Origin: Bacteroidota bacterium
GTDB lineage: Bacteria; Bacteroidota; Bacteroidia; B-17B0; Aurantibacillaceae
Length of the DNA: 64,000 nucleotides
Assembly (NCBI GenBank): GCA_021155905.1
Contig: JAJNBG010000018.1
Location: 46,321-110,320 of the forward strand
Direction of reading: 5' to 3'
The notes under the pieces are model-generated. The model was not told the DNA's origin and made no database searches. It saw nothing but the letters and a program-made list of their open reading frames with translations. The translations under genes were made by a program, and so were the position numbers. Within the stretch, counting starts at the first letter, position 1. The number at the start of each line of letters is the position of its first letter. Positions 14,432 to 24,217 of this stretch are shown here, piece by piece.

Positions 14432-17400
14432 ATGTCAATTAAATCAATTTTAGCTGTGTTCTTTATCACAGCAATAACCATTTGTGGATTAACCTATTAT
14501 TCCTCAAGTTCTGCAAAAAATGATTCCGGCTATATCAATCCTGCTTACAAAGAATATATCTCCGCTTACACCGCCGGATATATTTCTGTAGAAAGTAAAA
14601 TCATGATCGTTTTGCAGGATGAAACCACTGCAGAAATTGAAGCAGGAAAAGAAACAGACAATAATTTATTCGACTTTGCACCAGGTATAGAAGGTAAACT
14701 GGTTTGGCTGGATAAAAAAACCATAGAGTTTAAACCAGCCCGTAAGTTAAACAGCAACCAAGCTTACAAAGCCTCATTTCATTTAGGAAAAGTATTGCAG
14801 GTCGCTGATGAGTTGAAAGAGTTTGAATTTGAGTTTTCTACGCTGAAACAGGCGATGGAAATTACAGTGGACGAATACAAGACAGATGATAAAAATAATT
14901 TACAGATAGAGGGAACTTTAACGACAGCAGACTATGCTGATAATCTGCTGGTGGAAAAAACGACACAGGCTACTCAGGGAGGAACTTCTTTGATGATCAA
15001 ATGGCTGCATGAAAATTCAACAACACACCATTTTATTATTGATAACGTACAAAAAGGAAAGGGTAATTTAACCATTACCTATGATGGAGAAGCGATTGGC
15101 GCTGCCGAAAACGACGTCAAAGAAATTACGATTCCAAATACTAATGAATTTATACTATTAAATATTTTAATTGAAAATGATCCTGACCAATATATCACCC
15201 TGCAGTTTTCAGATAAAATAGATCCTCATCAAAACCTGGATGGTTTAATTTCTATCACCAATCCCAACAATACAACCGTCACTAATTATGATGAATACAG
15301 TGAAGGAAACAATGAAAAACTTCCTCTCAAAGAATCGAAATTAACTTATTTAATTGAAAATAACTCTATCAAAGTATACACCGGGGAACGTTATACCGAA
15401 ACCAGGGAATTACTGATCAGCAATGCCATAAAAAACAGCGAAGGCAAACATTTGAAAGAAACTGAAACACGTTCCATCTTTTTTGAAGACCTGAAACCAA
15501 GTGTGCGTTTAGTTGGCAAGGGGGTGATTTTACCTAACTCCAGTGGCTTGATTTTCCCTTTTGAGGCTGTGAACTTAAATGCAGTTGACGTGCGTATTAC
15601 CAGGGTTTATGAAAATAATATGCTTCAGTTTTTACAGGTCAATAACCTTGAAGGCAGCCAGGAATTACGCCGCGTCGGGAAACTGATTATTAAAAAGAAA
15701 ATCGCCTTACAAACTAATGGAGACCCAACACGTAATAAATGGAACAAATATTCCATCGATTTGTCTTCCCTAATTAAAGCGGAGCCAGGGGCGTTATATA
15801 ACATCCGGATTGGTTTTAACCGAAATTATTCAACCTACAATTGCCAGGGAGATACTTCTACTGACAGAACAGGAGAGTCCGCATTGGATGATGAAAGTGC
15901 GGAAGATGAAAAAGACTGGGATTATTACAATTCGTACGATGACTATTACGATGATTACTATTACTACGATTATTCAGAAAGAAATAACCCGTGTTCACGT
16001 GCCTACTATAATAACAAATCAGTTAACAGGAATATTCTATCTACCAATATTGGCTTAATCGCTAAACGCGGAAATAATGGACAGATTTCGATATTCACTT
16101 CTGACCTCATCTCAACAAAACCATTGAGCAATGTTGTTATCGAAGCTTTTGATTATCAACAACAAAAATTAAAACAGATTACGACTAACAGCGAAGGAAT
16201 TGCCCTTTTGGAAACCAAACAAAAACCGTTTGTATTAATTGCGAAACGCGGTCAGGAACGCACGTACCTAAAACTGGACGATGGAAACTCTTTATCCCTG
16301 AGTTCATTTGAAGTAGATGGAGATGTTGTACAAAAAGGAATTAAAGGATTTATTTATGGAGAGCGTGGCGTATGGCGTCCCGGCGATAGCTTGTTCCTTT
16401 CCTTCATTTTAGAAAACAAATCCAAAGAATTCCCGGAGAACTATCCTGCTTCATTGGAACTTATCAATCCGCAAGGGCAGGTCGTGCAAAAATTAACCCG
16501 CACCAAACATGTAGATGGATTCTACAATTTCACAACCAAAACTGAGAGCAGTGCTCCAACAGGTGTGTACCTTGCCAGAGTAAAAGTAGGCGGTGCTGTA
16601 TTTACCAAAAATATCCGGATCGAAACCATCATGCCGAATCGTTTGAAAATTAACCTCGATTACAAGAAGGACAAAATTTACAGCGGCGATTTAACCTTAA
16701 ACAGTGATCTCTTCATCAATTGGCTGCATGGGGCACCGGGAAGAAACCTGGAAACAAAGATAGATATGTCTTTATCACAAATCAATACAGAATTTAAAGG
16801 GTATAAGGGTTTTACGTTTGACAACCCGGCACAAAACTTTTATTCGGAAACGCAAACTATTTTTAGTGGAAGAACGGATGATAATGGGAAAACAGTTGTT
16901 AATGCACAATTAAGTGATACCAAAGACGCACCTGGATTCTTAGCGGCTAATTTCACCATCAGGGCTTTTGAAGAAGGAGGATCATTCAGTACCGACCGCT
17001 TTACTATTCCCGTATCACCATTTACCAATTATGTTGGTATTAAAATTCCTGAAACAAAAGACAATGAACAATACCTGGAAACAGATATTGATCATGCTAT
17101 TCAGGTAGCCACCGTGGATGAATTTGGCAAACCAACATCGCGTTCCAATATTGAAGTGAAAGTGTATAAACTGGACTGGCGCTGGTGGTGGGATAATTAT
17201 AACCAGGATTTGTCATCATACATAGGAAGCAATTACCACGAACCAATTTATACCGAACAAATTTCTTCTACGAACGGAAAAGCTGATTTTAAATTACGGG
17301 TGAATCGACCTTCCTGGGGTCGTTATTTAGTATATGTAAAAGATGTAGAGAGCGGGCATGCCTGCGGGAAAGTTGTTTTCATTGACTGGCCAAGCTGGGC

Positions 17401-20059
17401 AGGTAAATCTCCCAAAGGAAATGAAGGAAGTAATGTATTAACTGTTAATACTGACAAGGAAGAATATAAAGTAGGAGAGAAAGCAAAAATTTTAATCCCG
17501 AGCCCTAGTAGCGGAAAAGTGCTGGTGAATATTGAAAATGGTTCCCGCACTTTAATTAGTAAATGGATCGACACCAAACAAGGCATCACTGAATTTGAAT
17601 TTGCGGTCACGAAAGATATGACGCCTAATATTTATGTCTTTGTGCATTTAATTCAACCACATGCACAAACTATAAATGACCTTCCAATACGTTTATATGG
17701 TGTCGCCTCATTAATGATCAAAGATGAGAACACCATTTTGAAACCGGTGATTAAAACGGATGCGGTTTGGAAACCGGAAAGCAATACTATTGTGAAAGTG
17801 AGTGAAGCAAACGGAAAAGAGATGGCCTATACTTTAGCCATTGTCGATGAAGGCTTGTTGGATATCACACGTTTTAAAACACCGGATCCGTGGAAGGCAT
17901 TTTATGCAAAGGAAGCTTTGGGAGTAAAAACATGGGATGTATATGATAACGTGATTGGTGCATTTGGTAACAGCATGAGTCGCATGTTATCGGTGGGTGG
18001 TGACGACGCCATTAATAATAAACCGGAAAACAGTGCGTTGCGATTTAAACCCATGGTTCGTTTTGTTGGCCCATTCCATCTAAAAAAAGGTGAAACAGCC
18101 AGCCATAAAATTGACATCCCTCAATATGTTGGTTCCGTAAGAGTGATGGTAGTGGCTGGCTATCAAGGAGCGTATGGTCATTCTGAAAAGGCTGTTCCTG
18201 TAAGAAAACCCCTGATGATACTTTCAACCTTACCAAGAGTGTTAGGGCCAGGCGAAGAGGTGAATTTGCCTGTGACCGTTTTTGCCATGGAGAAAAAAGT
18301 GAAGAATGCCACGGTGACGATCACGACTGATAAATATACGGAAGCAATCAACGGTAATACGCAAACCGTTACATTCAATTCCATTGGGGACAAAGTGGTA
18401 AATTTTAAATTAAAAATAAAAGACGCCTTAGGTGTTTCGAGGATTAAGGTTGTGGCAAAAGGCGCCGGAGAAACGGCCTCCGAAACCATTGAAATTGCTG
18501 TAAGGGCGAACAATCCGTCAATAACTGATGCAGATGAATACGTGCTGACTGCTTCTAAAAATCTATCAGTGAACTATGCGCCCATCGGGATGAATGGCAC
18601 GAATAAAGCTTTTATTGAATTATCTACCTTACCGGCTATTAACTTATCACAACGCCTGGAATACCTGGTTCAATACCCACACGGATGCGTGGAACAAACC
18701 ACTTCTTCTGTCTTTGCAGGATTGTATTTAAATGACATTTCTGATTTAAGTTCGAATCAAAAAACGTTTATCGACAATGCGACCAAAGCGGCCATTAATC
18801 GATTGAAAGGCTTCCAGACTTCAGGTGGCGGTTTATCTTACTGGCCTGGATTAAATACGGCGGATGAATGGGGAACAAATTATGCCGGGCATTTTTTAAT
18901 TGAAGCCAAAACAAAAGGCTATAGCTTACCTTATGGTCTACTAGATAACTGGAAAAAATTCCAAAAACAAAAAGCGCAAAACTATAGCGGGAACAAAAAC
19001 ACCGCTTATTATGGTGAAGACCTGACACAGGCTTACCGTCTTTATACATTAGCTTTAGCAGGGGCTCCGGAGCTTGGTGCGATGAACCGCTTAAAAGAAA
19101 AAACCAGTATAAGCAATGAAGCAAAATGGCGATTATCAGCAGCGTATGCCTTGATTGGTCAGACTGATGTTGCCAAAAAAATGATCTACAATGTATCCTC
19201 TAATGCCAAAGCCTATCTGGATTACTATTACACCTATGGAAGCATTGAGCGTGATGAAGCCATGATCCTGGAAACGATGACGCTTTTGAAAGACAATGCA
19301 AATGCTTTCCTGAAAGTAAAAGCACTGGCTGCAAAATTAGGCGATCACGAATATTGGTTCAGTACGCAATCCACTGCCTATTGTTTAATGGCCATCAGCA
19401 AGTATGCGAAAATAAACGGTTCTAATTCCAATCTCCTCGCGGAAGTAAAAATTGGTTCGGAAACCATGACCGTTGCCGACTTTACCAAAACCAAATTCAA
19501 AATGGTTGAATTAAAAAATGCAAATGCAACTGTGCCGGTCAAAGTAACCGTAAAAGGTAGCGGCAATTTATTCGTCCGTATCGTGAAACAGGGCGTACCG
19601 AAAGCCGGCTTGGAAACGGATAAATTCAGTAACCTGGAATTATTGGTAAACTATAAAACATTGAATGGTAACCCGATCGATGTTTCCAACTTAGAGCAGG
19701 GCACTGATTTCATGGCGGAGGTCACCATTAAAAATCCGGGAGTAAGAGGCATGTATCGAAACCTGGCACTCTCACAGATCTTCGCCAGCGGTTGGGAAAT
19801 TCGAAACCAGCGTTTAGATAACATCACATATGTAAAAGGTGATGTTCCAACCTACCAGGATATCAGGGACGACCGCGTTTATACTTATTTTGACTTAGGT
19901 GCGGGCTCAGTAAAGACATTTAAAGTGTTATTAAATGCGTCGTACAACGGCATGTACTATTTACCTGGAGTGAATTGTGAAGCCATGTATGACAACAGTG
20001 TTTCAGCGCATGTTTCAGGTAAGTGGGTAACCGTAAAAAAACAGGGGGAGATTCAGTAA
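14432..20059 (+). CDS. Alpha-2-macroglobulin-like protein with thioester motif
   Basis: Very large (1875 residues) envelope protein of the bacterial alpha-2-macroglobulin family, thought to trap proteases in the periplasm or at the surface. It starts with a hydrophobic export segment (about 6-24). A Cys at 18 sits in a poor lipobox (T-I-C), so lipidation is uncertain. Macroglobulin MG domains follow, including GFIYGERGVWRPGDSLFLSF (MG2/BMG signature) near 640-660. The thiol-ester motif is intact: G-C1419-V-E-Q1422 in YPHGCVEQTTS, followed by the helical thioester domain (GGGLSYWPG, TNYAGHFLIEAKTKGY). Unlike typical YfhM pairs no pbpC gene is adjacent. An odd Asp/Tyr-rich insert lies near residues 486-516. 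Confidence 0.92.
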   Translation: MSIKSILAVFFITAITICGLTYYSSSSAKNDSGYINPAYKEYISAYTAGYISVESKIMIVLQDETTAEIEAGKETDNNLFDFAPGIEGKLVWLDKKTIEFKPARKLNSNQAYKASFHLGKVLQVADELKEFEFEFSTLKQAMEITVDEYKTDDKNNLQIEGTLTTADYADNLLVEKTTQATQGGTSLMIKWLHENSTTHHFIIDNVQKGKGNLTITYDGEAIGAAENDVKEITIPNTNEFILLNILIENDPDQYITLQFSDKIDPHQNLDGLISITNPNNTTVTNYDEYSEGNNEKLPLKESKLTYLIENNSIKVYTGERYTETRELLISNAIKNSEGKHLKETETRSIFFEDLKPSVRLVGKGVILPNSSGLIFPFEAVNLNAVDVRITRVYENNMLQFLQVNNLEGSQELRRVGKLIIKKKIALQTNGDPTRNKWNKYSIDLSSLIKAEPGALYNIRIGFNRNYSTYNCQGDTSTDRTGESALDDESAEDEKDWDYYNSYDDYYDDYYYYDYSERNNPCSRAYYNNKSVNRNILSTNIGLIAKRGNNGQISIFTSDLISTKPLSNVVIEAFDYQQQKLKQITTNSEGIALLETKQKPFVLIAKRGQERTYLKLDDGNSLSLSSFEVDGDVVQKGIKGFIYGERGVWRPGDSLFLSFILENKSKEFPENYPASLELINPQGQVVQKLTRTKHVDGFYNFTTKTESSAPTGVYLARVKVGGAVFTKNIRIETIMPNRLKINLDYKKDKIYSGDLTLNSDLFINWLHGAPGRNLETKIDMSLSQINTEFKGYKGFTFDNPAQNFYSETQTIFSGRTDDNGKTVVNAQLSDTKDAPGFLAANFTIRAFEEGGSFSTDRFTIPVSPFTNYVGIKIPETKDNEQYLETDIDHAIQVATVDEFGKPTSRSNIEVKVYKLDWRWWWDNYNQDLSSYIGSNYHEPIYTEQISSTNGKADFKLRVNRPSWGRYLVYVKDVESGHACGKVVFIDWPSWAGKSPKGNEGSNVLTVNTDKEEYKVGEKAKILIPSPSSGKVLVNIENGSRTLISKWIDTKQGITEFEFAVTKDMTPNIYVFVHLIQPHAQTINDLPIRLYGVASLMIKDENTILKPVIKTDAVWKPESNTIVKVSEANGKEMAYTLAIVDEGLLDITRFKTPDPWKAFYAKEALGVKTWDVYDNVIGAFGNSMSRMLSVGGDDAINNKPENSALRFKPMVRFVGPFHLKKGETASHKIDIPQYVGSVRVMVVAGYQGAYGHSEKAVPVRKPLMILSTLPRVLGPGEEVNLPVTVFAMEKKVKNATVTITTDKYTEAINGNTQTVTFNSIGDKVVNFKLKIKDALGVSRIKVVAKGAGETASETIEIAVRANNPSITDADEYVLTASKNLSVNYAPIGMNGTNKAFIELSTLPAINLSQRLEYLVQYPHGCVEQTTSSVFAGLYLNDISDLSSNQKTFIDNATKAAINRLKGFQTSGGGLSYWPGLNTADEWGTNYAGHFLIEAKTKGYSLPYGLLDNWKKFQKQKAQNYSGNKNTAYYGEDLTQAYRLYTLALAGAPELGAMNRLKEKTSISNEAKWRLSAAYALIGQTDVAKKMIYNVSSNAKAYLDYYYTYGSIERDEAMILETMTLLKDNANAFLKVKALAAKLGDHEYWFSTQSTAYCLMAISKYAKINGSNSNLLAEVKIGSETMTVADFTKTKFKMVELKNANATVPVKVTVKGSGNLFVRIVKQGVPKAGLETDKFSNLELLVNYKTLNGNPIDVSNLEQGTDFMAEVTIKNPGVRGMYRNLALSQIFASGWEIRNQRLDNITYVKGDVPTYQDIRDDRVYTYFDLGAGSVKTFKVLLNASYNGMYYLPGVNCEAMYDNSVSAHVSGKWVTVKKQGEIQ

Positions 20060-20097
20060 AAAATAAATAACTTTACGCTTGCCTGTTAGAGCTGCCA

Positions 20098-20117
20098 CAC
20101 TGAGCGGAGTCGAAGTG
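20098..20117. repeat. REP-like intergenic element CACTGAGCGGAGTCGAAGTG
   Basis: This 20-mer has complementary ends (CACT/AGTG). I recognise it, from general experience, as the core of a short palindromic repeat scattered between genes of many Bacteroidota. Only one copy is present here, upstream of bshB1. It is not a promoter match. Confidence 0.55.
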
Positions 20118-20138
20118 CGATAATAATTAAACAAAAAA

Positions 20139-20855
20139 ATGAAATTAGATATATTAGCCATAGGTGTACACCCTGACGATGTAGAATTATCTGCTTCTGG
20201 AACTATTCTGAAACACATTGCCTTAGGAAAAACGGTAGGAATTCTTGACCTCACCAGAGGGGAATTAGGAACGCGCGGAAGTGCTGCCATAAGAACTCAG
20301 GAAGCACACCGATCGGCGAAGATTTTAGGAGTTTCCGTGCGGGAACAATTGAATATGGCAGATGGCTTTTTTGAAAACAACGAAGCGCATCAAAAACAAA
20401 TTATTCAGGTCATTCGAAAATTTCAACCGGAAATTGTATTGTGCAATGCGGTTTCAGACAGGCACCCGGATCATGGGCGTTCTGCCCGATTAATCGCCGA
20501 TGCCTGTTTTTTAAGTGGCTTGATGAAAATCGAAACAAAGAGTGAAGGCAGAACCCAAACTGCATGGCGGCCAAAAGCCGTATACCATTATATACAGGAT
20601 CAGTTTATGGAGCCTGATTTTGTAGTGGATGTTACGGCTTATATGGATAAAAAAATGGAATCAATTATGGCCTTTTCTTCACAGTTTTATAATCCTAATT
20701 CAAGAGAACCCGAAACGCCTATCTCTTCAAAAAGTTTCATGGAAAATGTGAAAGCAAAAGCAACTTTATTCGGTAGAGCGATCAATTGTAATTACGCGGA
20801 AGGCTTTACGGTAAACCGCTATATTGGAGTCGAAAATCTGTTTGATTTGCGGTAA
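20139..20855 (+). CDS. bshB1: Bacillithiol biosynthesis deacetylase BshB1
   Basis: Zinc-dependent LmbE-like deacetylase that removes the acetyl group from GlcNAc-malate in the second step of bacillithiol synthesis (cytoplasm). The 238-residue protein has the metal-binding H11-P-D-D14 of the LmbE fold, the conserved LTRGELGTRGS, and the second metal His in VSDRHPDHGRSA. The LDLTRGELGTRG and DGFFENN segments are those of the Bacteroidota BshB1 branch and separate it from mycothiol MshB. bshA and bshC are not in the window. It converges with the small secreted-protein gene downstream. Confidence 0.93.
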   Translation: MKLDILAIGVHPDDVELSASGTILKHIALGKTVGILDLTRGELGTRGSAAIRTQEAHRSAKILGVSVREQLNMADGFFENNEAHQKQIIQVIRKFQPEIVLCNAVSDRHPDHGRSARLIADACFLSGLMKIETKSEGRTQTAWRPKAVYHYIQDQFMEPDFVVDVTAYMDKKMESIMAFSSQFYNPNSREPETPISSKSFMENVKAKATLFGRAINCNYAEGFTVNRYIGVENLFDLR

Positions 20856-20901
20856 ACAAAAGTCAAAGAGAACTCAAAGAAAATACTTTTTTTAAAAGAA
20901 G

Positions 20902-20924
20902 TAACCTACATCACATGCAGGTTA
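20902..20924 (-). terminator. Possible terminator of the 92-residue secreted protein gene
   Basis: TAACCT (20902-20907) pairs with AGGTTA (20919-20924), with inner CAT/ATG pairing. On the minus strand the hairpin overlaps the stop codon at 20906 and is followed by CTTCTTTT. The stem is modest. Confidence 0.4.
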
Positions 20925-21184
20925 TCCAAAGTATCCTTAGTGTAGAAGAAATTAATAAAATTTAACACGCTAAAATGAGGGATTGAGGTTCCTCCGCGGT
21001 ATGAAGTCGTTGATTTAACAACTTTCTCTGCAACGATTTTCGCTTTTTCCGGTTGTGCTTTTACAATCTGAGGGTGTTTTACACAGTCCTTAGGTTGCTG
21101 TTGCGTCTTGGGATGTGGCTGCGTTGCATGCATTTTAAATAAACATGCAAAGAAGAAAATGTAAATAAAAACTACTGCTTTCAT
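20906..21184 (-). CDS. Small secreted hypothetical protein
   Basis: A 92-residue protein with a signal peptide (MKAVVFIYIFFFACLFKMHA). The mature part is basic and rich in Pro/Gln/Lys (PHPKTQQQPKD, KAQPEKAKIVAEK) with a single Cys. It ends in a hydrophobic patch (FSVLNFINFFYT). I recognise no family. It lies alone between bshB1 (convergent) and recG (same strand, 86 bp upstream). The signal peptide and coding-like codon use support it as a real gene. Confidence 0.6.
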   Translation of the reverse strand: MKAVVFIYIFFFACLFKMHATQPHPKTQQQPKDCVKHPQIVKAQPEKAKIVAEKVVKSTTSYRGGTSIPHFSVLNFINFFYTKDTLDNLHVM

Positions 21185-21270
21185 TCGTTTTAAATTTTAA
21201 CTATATCAAAAATAAGGTTTTTTTCATAATAAACAAATACCCTTCATTATGGATTTATCAGGTTAATAAC

Positions 21271-23379
21271 CTAACCGATCTTGCTCCATGAAGTTCGCGT
21301 TTTAGCCTGGTAATGAAGCTGATGAACCAATAATTGGTTCTCAGGTCTTGACAATTCAGGGTCTTCATTTAAAATAGCTTGTGCTGACGAGCGTGCCAGC
21401 TGTAAAATTTGTCCATCCTGCGCTAAATCGGCAATTTTCAGATCCATCACTCCGCTTTGCTGCGTTCCATCAAGATCGCCGGGACCTCTCAATTTCAGAT
21501 CCACTTCACTAATTTCAAATCCGTCGTTGGTTCTAACCATGGTTTCCATTCTCAATTTACTGTCAGCCCCTAATTTATAGGAAGTCATCAGGACGCAATA
21601 GGATTTATCAGCGCCCCGCCCTACCCTTCCGCGCAACTGATGCAGTTGTGATAATCCAAAACGTTCCGCGCTTTCAATCACCATCACAGACGCGTTCGGA
21701 ATATTAACACCCACTTCAATCACCGTAGTGGCCACCATGATTTGCGTTTCTTTTTTAATGAAACGTTGCATCTCAAATTCTTTTTCTGCCGGCTTTAATT
21801 TACCATGCACAATACTAATTTGGTATTGTGGGGGCTTAAAATCTTCCAGCAAAGCATCGTAACCATTTTGAAGATTCTGGTAATCCATTTTTTCACTTTC
21901 CTGGATCAGAGGATAAACGATATACACCTGCCTACCTAACGCAATTTGTTCTTTCATGAACCCAATCAAACGCAAACGCTGACTTTCCATGAAATGCAAA
22001 GTGGTAATAGGTTTCCTTCCCGGGGGTAGTTCATCAATAACAGATGTATCCAAATCGCCATATAAAGTCATGGCTAATGTTCTTGGAATTGGCGTCGCGG
22101 TCATAATTAAAACATGAGGTGGTTGCGTATTTTTCCTATGCATCTTGCCTCTTTGGGCAACTCCAAAACGGTGCTGCTCATCAATCACCACCAAACCTAA
22201 ATTTTTAAACATTACCACATCCTCAATCAGAGCATGTGTACCAACTAAAATGTGAATTGCTCCGGATTGCAGTTCTTCATGCAGCTCTCTCCTAGCCTTA
22301 GTTTTAGATGAGCCCGTTAAAAGCGCCACTTTTAAACCCATGGGTTCCAATAGTTCGGAGATAGTTACAAAATGTTGTTTTGCTAAAATTTCAGTTGGTG
22401 CCATTAAACAGGATTGAAAACCGTTGTCAATAGCGAGTAACATACTCAATAAAGCTACCAGGGTTTTTCCACTCCCTACATCACCCTGCACCAAACGACT
22501 CATTTGCTTTCCTGAACCCATATCAATACGAATCTCTTTCACCACGCGCTTTTGAGCATTGGTCAACTGAAACGGCAGATGATGGGTGTAGAAATTATTA
22601 AACGCATCACCAACTTTGTTAAATACAAAACCCTGGATGGTTTGATGGCGGACTAAATTACTCTTCAATAATTTCAACTGCACATAAAACAATTCCTCGA
22701 ACTTTAACCTGAACCTTGCTTTTTCCAATAACAGTTTTGAATCCGGGAAATGAACCTGTTTTAAAGCGTCCAGCCTTGAAAGCAAATTCGAATCCTGTAT
22801 AATCGTAGGTGATAAAGTTTCACGAATGTTCTGCTCATTCAACTGCAAGGTTAAAATTCGTAAACATTTGCGAATCCCATCGCTGTCAAGATTTCTGAAT
22901 TTTAATTTCTCTGTACTATTATAAACAGACTGAAAAGAGGACTGATTTGCTAACAGTTCCGGAGTTACCACATCAATTTCGGGATGAGCCATATTAAAAC
23001 GACCCATGAAAGACGTTGCCTTTCCATAAACGATATATTCCGTATTCGATTTCAGTTTCTCAGCCATCCATTTTGCACCCTGGAACCAAACCAGTTCAAT
23101 AGTCCCTGAACTGTCCCTTAACTTCGCCACAAGGCGCTTTGTGCGTTTATCACCAACAAAGTCAATCTCAACAATATGTCCCCTCAATTGGTAATAGACA
23201 GAGTCCTCTGTTACTTCCCTGACACTTTGAAAATGAGTTCTATCCACATACCTGAAAGGATAATGTGTTAAAAGATCTTTGTAGGTAAAAATAAATAGTT
23301 CCTTTTGTAATGCTTCGGCCCTTTGTGGACCAATACCCTTAAGGAATTCAATAGGTGTATCTAAAAAAGAAGCATTCAT
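21271..23379 (-). CDS. recG: ATP-dependent DNA helicase RecG
   Basis: Monomeric double-strand DNA translocase that remodels stalled forks and Holliday junctions and limits over-replication. The 702-residue protein has an N-terminal HhH-like start (FLKGIGPQRAEALQKEL), the OB-fold wedge domain (about 55-150), and Walker A GDVGSGKT at 299-306. The DEQH box at 400-403 continues as RFGVAQRGKMH. Helicase lobe 2 contains TTVIEVGVNIPNASVMVIE and QLRGRVGRG, and the TRG-type C-terminal region is present. Length is normal for the family. A good promoter sits only 10 bp upstream of the start, so the leader is very short. Confidence 0.96.
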   Translation of the reverse strand: MNASFLDTPIEFLKGIGPQRAEALQKELFIFTYKDLLTHYPFRYVDRTHFQSVREVTEDSVYYQLRGHIVEIDFVGDKRTKRLVAKLRDSSGTIELVWFQGAKWMAEKLKSNTEYIVYGKATSFMGRFNMAHPEIDVVTPELLANQSSFQSVYNSTEKLKFRNLDSDGIRKCLRILTLQLNEQNIRETLSPTIIQDSNLLSRLDALKQVHFPDSKLLLEKARFRLKFEELFYVQLKLLKSNLVRHQTIQGFVFNKVGDAFNNFYTHHLPFQLTNAQKRVVKEIRIDMGSGKQMSRLVQGDVGSGKTLVALLSMLLAIDNGFQSCLMAPTEILAKQHFVTISELLEPMGLKVALLTGSSKTKARRELHEELQSGAIHILVGTHALIEDVVMFKNLGLVVIDEQHRFGVAQRGKMHRKNTQPPHVLIMTATPIPRTLAMTLYGDLDTSVIDELPPGRKPITTLHFMESQRLRLIGFMKEQIALGRQVYIVYPLIQESEKMDYQNLQNGYDALLEDFKPPQYQISIVHGKLKPAEKEFEMQRFIKKETQIMVATTVIEVGVNIPNASVMVIESAERFGLSQLHQLRGRVGRGADKSYCVLMTSYKLGADSKLRMETMVRTNDGFEISEVDLKLRGPGDLDGTQQSGVMDLKIADLAQDGQILQLARSSAQAILNEDPELSRPENQLLVHQLHYQAKTRTSWSKIG

Positions 23380-23388
23380 CGTGGGTCA

Positions 23389-23419
23389 CAAAATTACTAC
23401 ACCCTAACTGTTAATACAA
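23389..23419 (-). promoter_or_regulatory. recG promoter
   Basis: On the minus strand TTG (23417-23419), 20 bp, TAATTTTG (23389-23396), an exact match with correct spacing. Predicted start near 23383, about 4 nt before the ATG at 23379. Confidence 0.6.
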
Positions 23420-23473
23420 TTTTGTGTCAATGATTTATAAACAATCATTCTTCTTTATTTTTACAGAGTGAGA

Positions 23474-24136
23474 ATGCGCCTGATCATACCATTGCTGTTT
23501 GTTTGCTATTTTTCAAAAGGGCAGTTCCTGGACACATTTAAAGTTTTTTTACGCTCCCGTCCAAGTATTGATGCCAGGTTGGAATCACGTTACTCATTTT
23601 TAAATCATAACGCCACAAAAGTCACAGGAATAAGATTGGGCTTAAGTTTCAGAAGAAAACTACGGGTTGGCTTTGGATACAGCTGGCTGGCTACCGATGT
23701 TTTTGATAAAAAATTAATTACGGATACTTACGGTAAAACGCGCTATGTAAATAATTATTTAAAATTCGGCTACTTTTGCTACTATGCCGATTTTGTCTTT
23801 CATAAAACCAAACGCTGGCAACTGAGTGTCCCCATACAGGTAGGAACAGGCATGTATTGGTCGCAATACCATGATGGATTACAAACCTTAAAATCAAAAA
23901 AACGACTTCTTTTATTTTACGAACCAGGCATCACTGTTCAATTCAAAATAACCAGGTGGTGCGGATTAGGGCTGGATGTCTGCGCAAGGCTTGCTTTAAG
24001 AAATACCAATTATGTGGGGGAGAAATTAAACTCGTTTGTATTGGCGCCCAAACTACTCATCTGGTTTGACCAGATTTTTTACATGACCTTACCGAAATCA
24101 AAACTCACTAAGAAATTCGGACCTGCGTACTGGTAA
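23474..24136 (+). CDS. Secreted protein, possible outer-membrane beta-barrel
   Basis: 220-residue exported protein of unknown function. The ATG at 23474 gives the signal peptide MRLIIPLLFVCYFSKGQF; the GTG at 23468 would add two residues. The mature part alternates hydrophobic and polar residues with many aromatic positions (GIRLGLSFRRKLRVGFGYSW, YLKFGYFCYYADFVF, WQLSVPIQVGTGMYW, GLGLDVCARLALR), the pattern of a small beta-barrel. Divergent from recG. A -7 like TATTTTTA at 23456-23463 lies 10 bp before the start. No named family recognised. Confidence 0.72.
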   Translation: MRLIIPLLFVCYFSKGQFLDTFKVFLRSRPSIDARLESRYSFLNHNATKVTGIRLGLSFRRKLRVGFGYSWLATDVFDKKLITDTYGKTRYVNNYLKFGYFCYYADFVFHKTKRWQLSVPIQVGTGMYWSQYHDGLQTLKSKKRLLLFYEPGITVQFKITRWCGLGLDVCARLALRNTNYVGEKLNSFVLAPKLLIWFDQIFYMTLPKSKLTKKFGPAYW

Positions 24137-24149
24137 ATTAGACCTCTAT

Positions 24150-24170
24150 AATGCTACAATTTATAGCATT
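24150..24170 (+). terminator. Hairpin after the beta-barrel-like gene
   Basis: AATGCTA (24150-24156) and TAGCATT (24164-24170) form a 7-bp perfect stem with loop CAATTTA, 13 bp after the stop. No immediate T-run follows, so termination is only probable. Confidence 0.4.
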
Positions 24171-24189
24171 TAGCTACAGTTTTAATCTG

Positions 24190-24197
24190 TATTTTTA
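24190..24197 (+). promoter_or_regulatory. -7 like box upstream of ruvB
   Basis: TATTTTTA, one mismatch to TAnnTTTG, 20 bp before the ruvB ATG. The same octamer recurs before several starts in this window. No -33 TTG seen. Confidence 0.3.
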
Positions 24198-24217
24198 CCT
24201 TACAAACAACAAAGCTC

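Noticed and set aside
18178..18513. 111-codon minus-strand frame inside the alpha-2-macroglobulin gene
   Set aside because: Shadow of the real gene on the other strand; no promoter, signal or family match.
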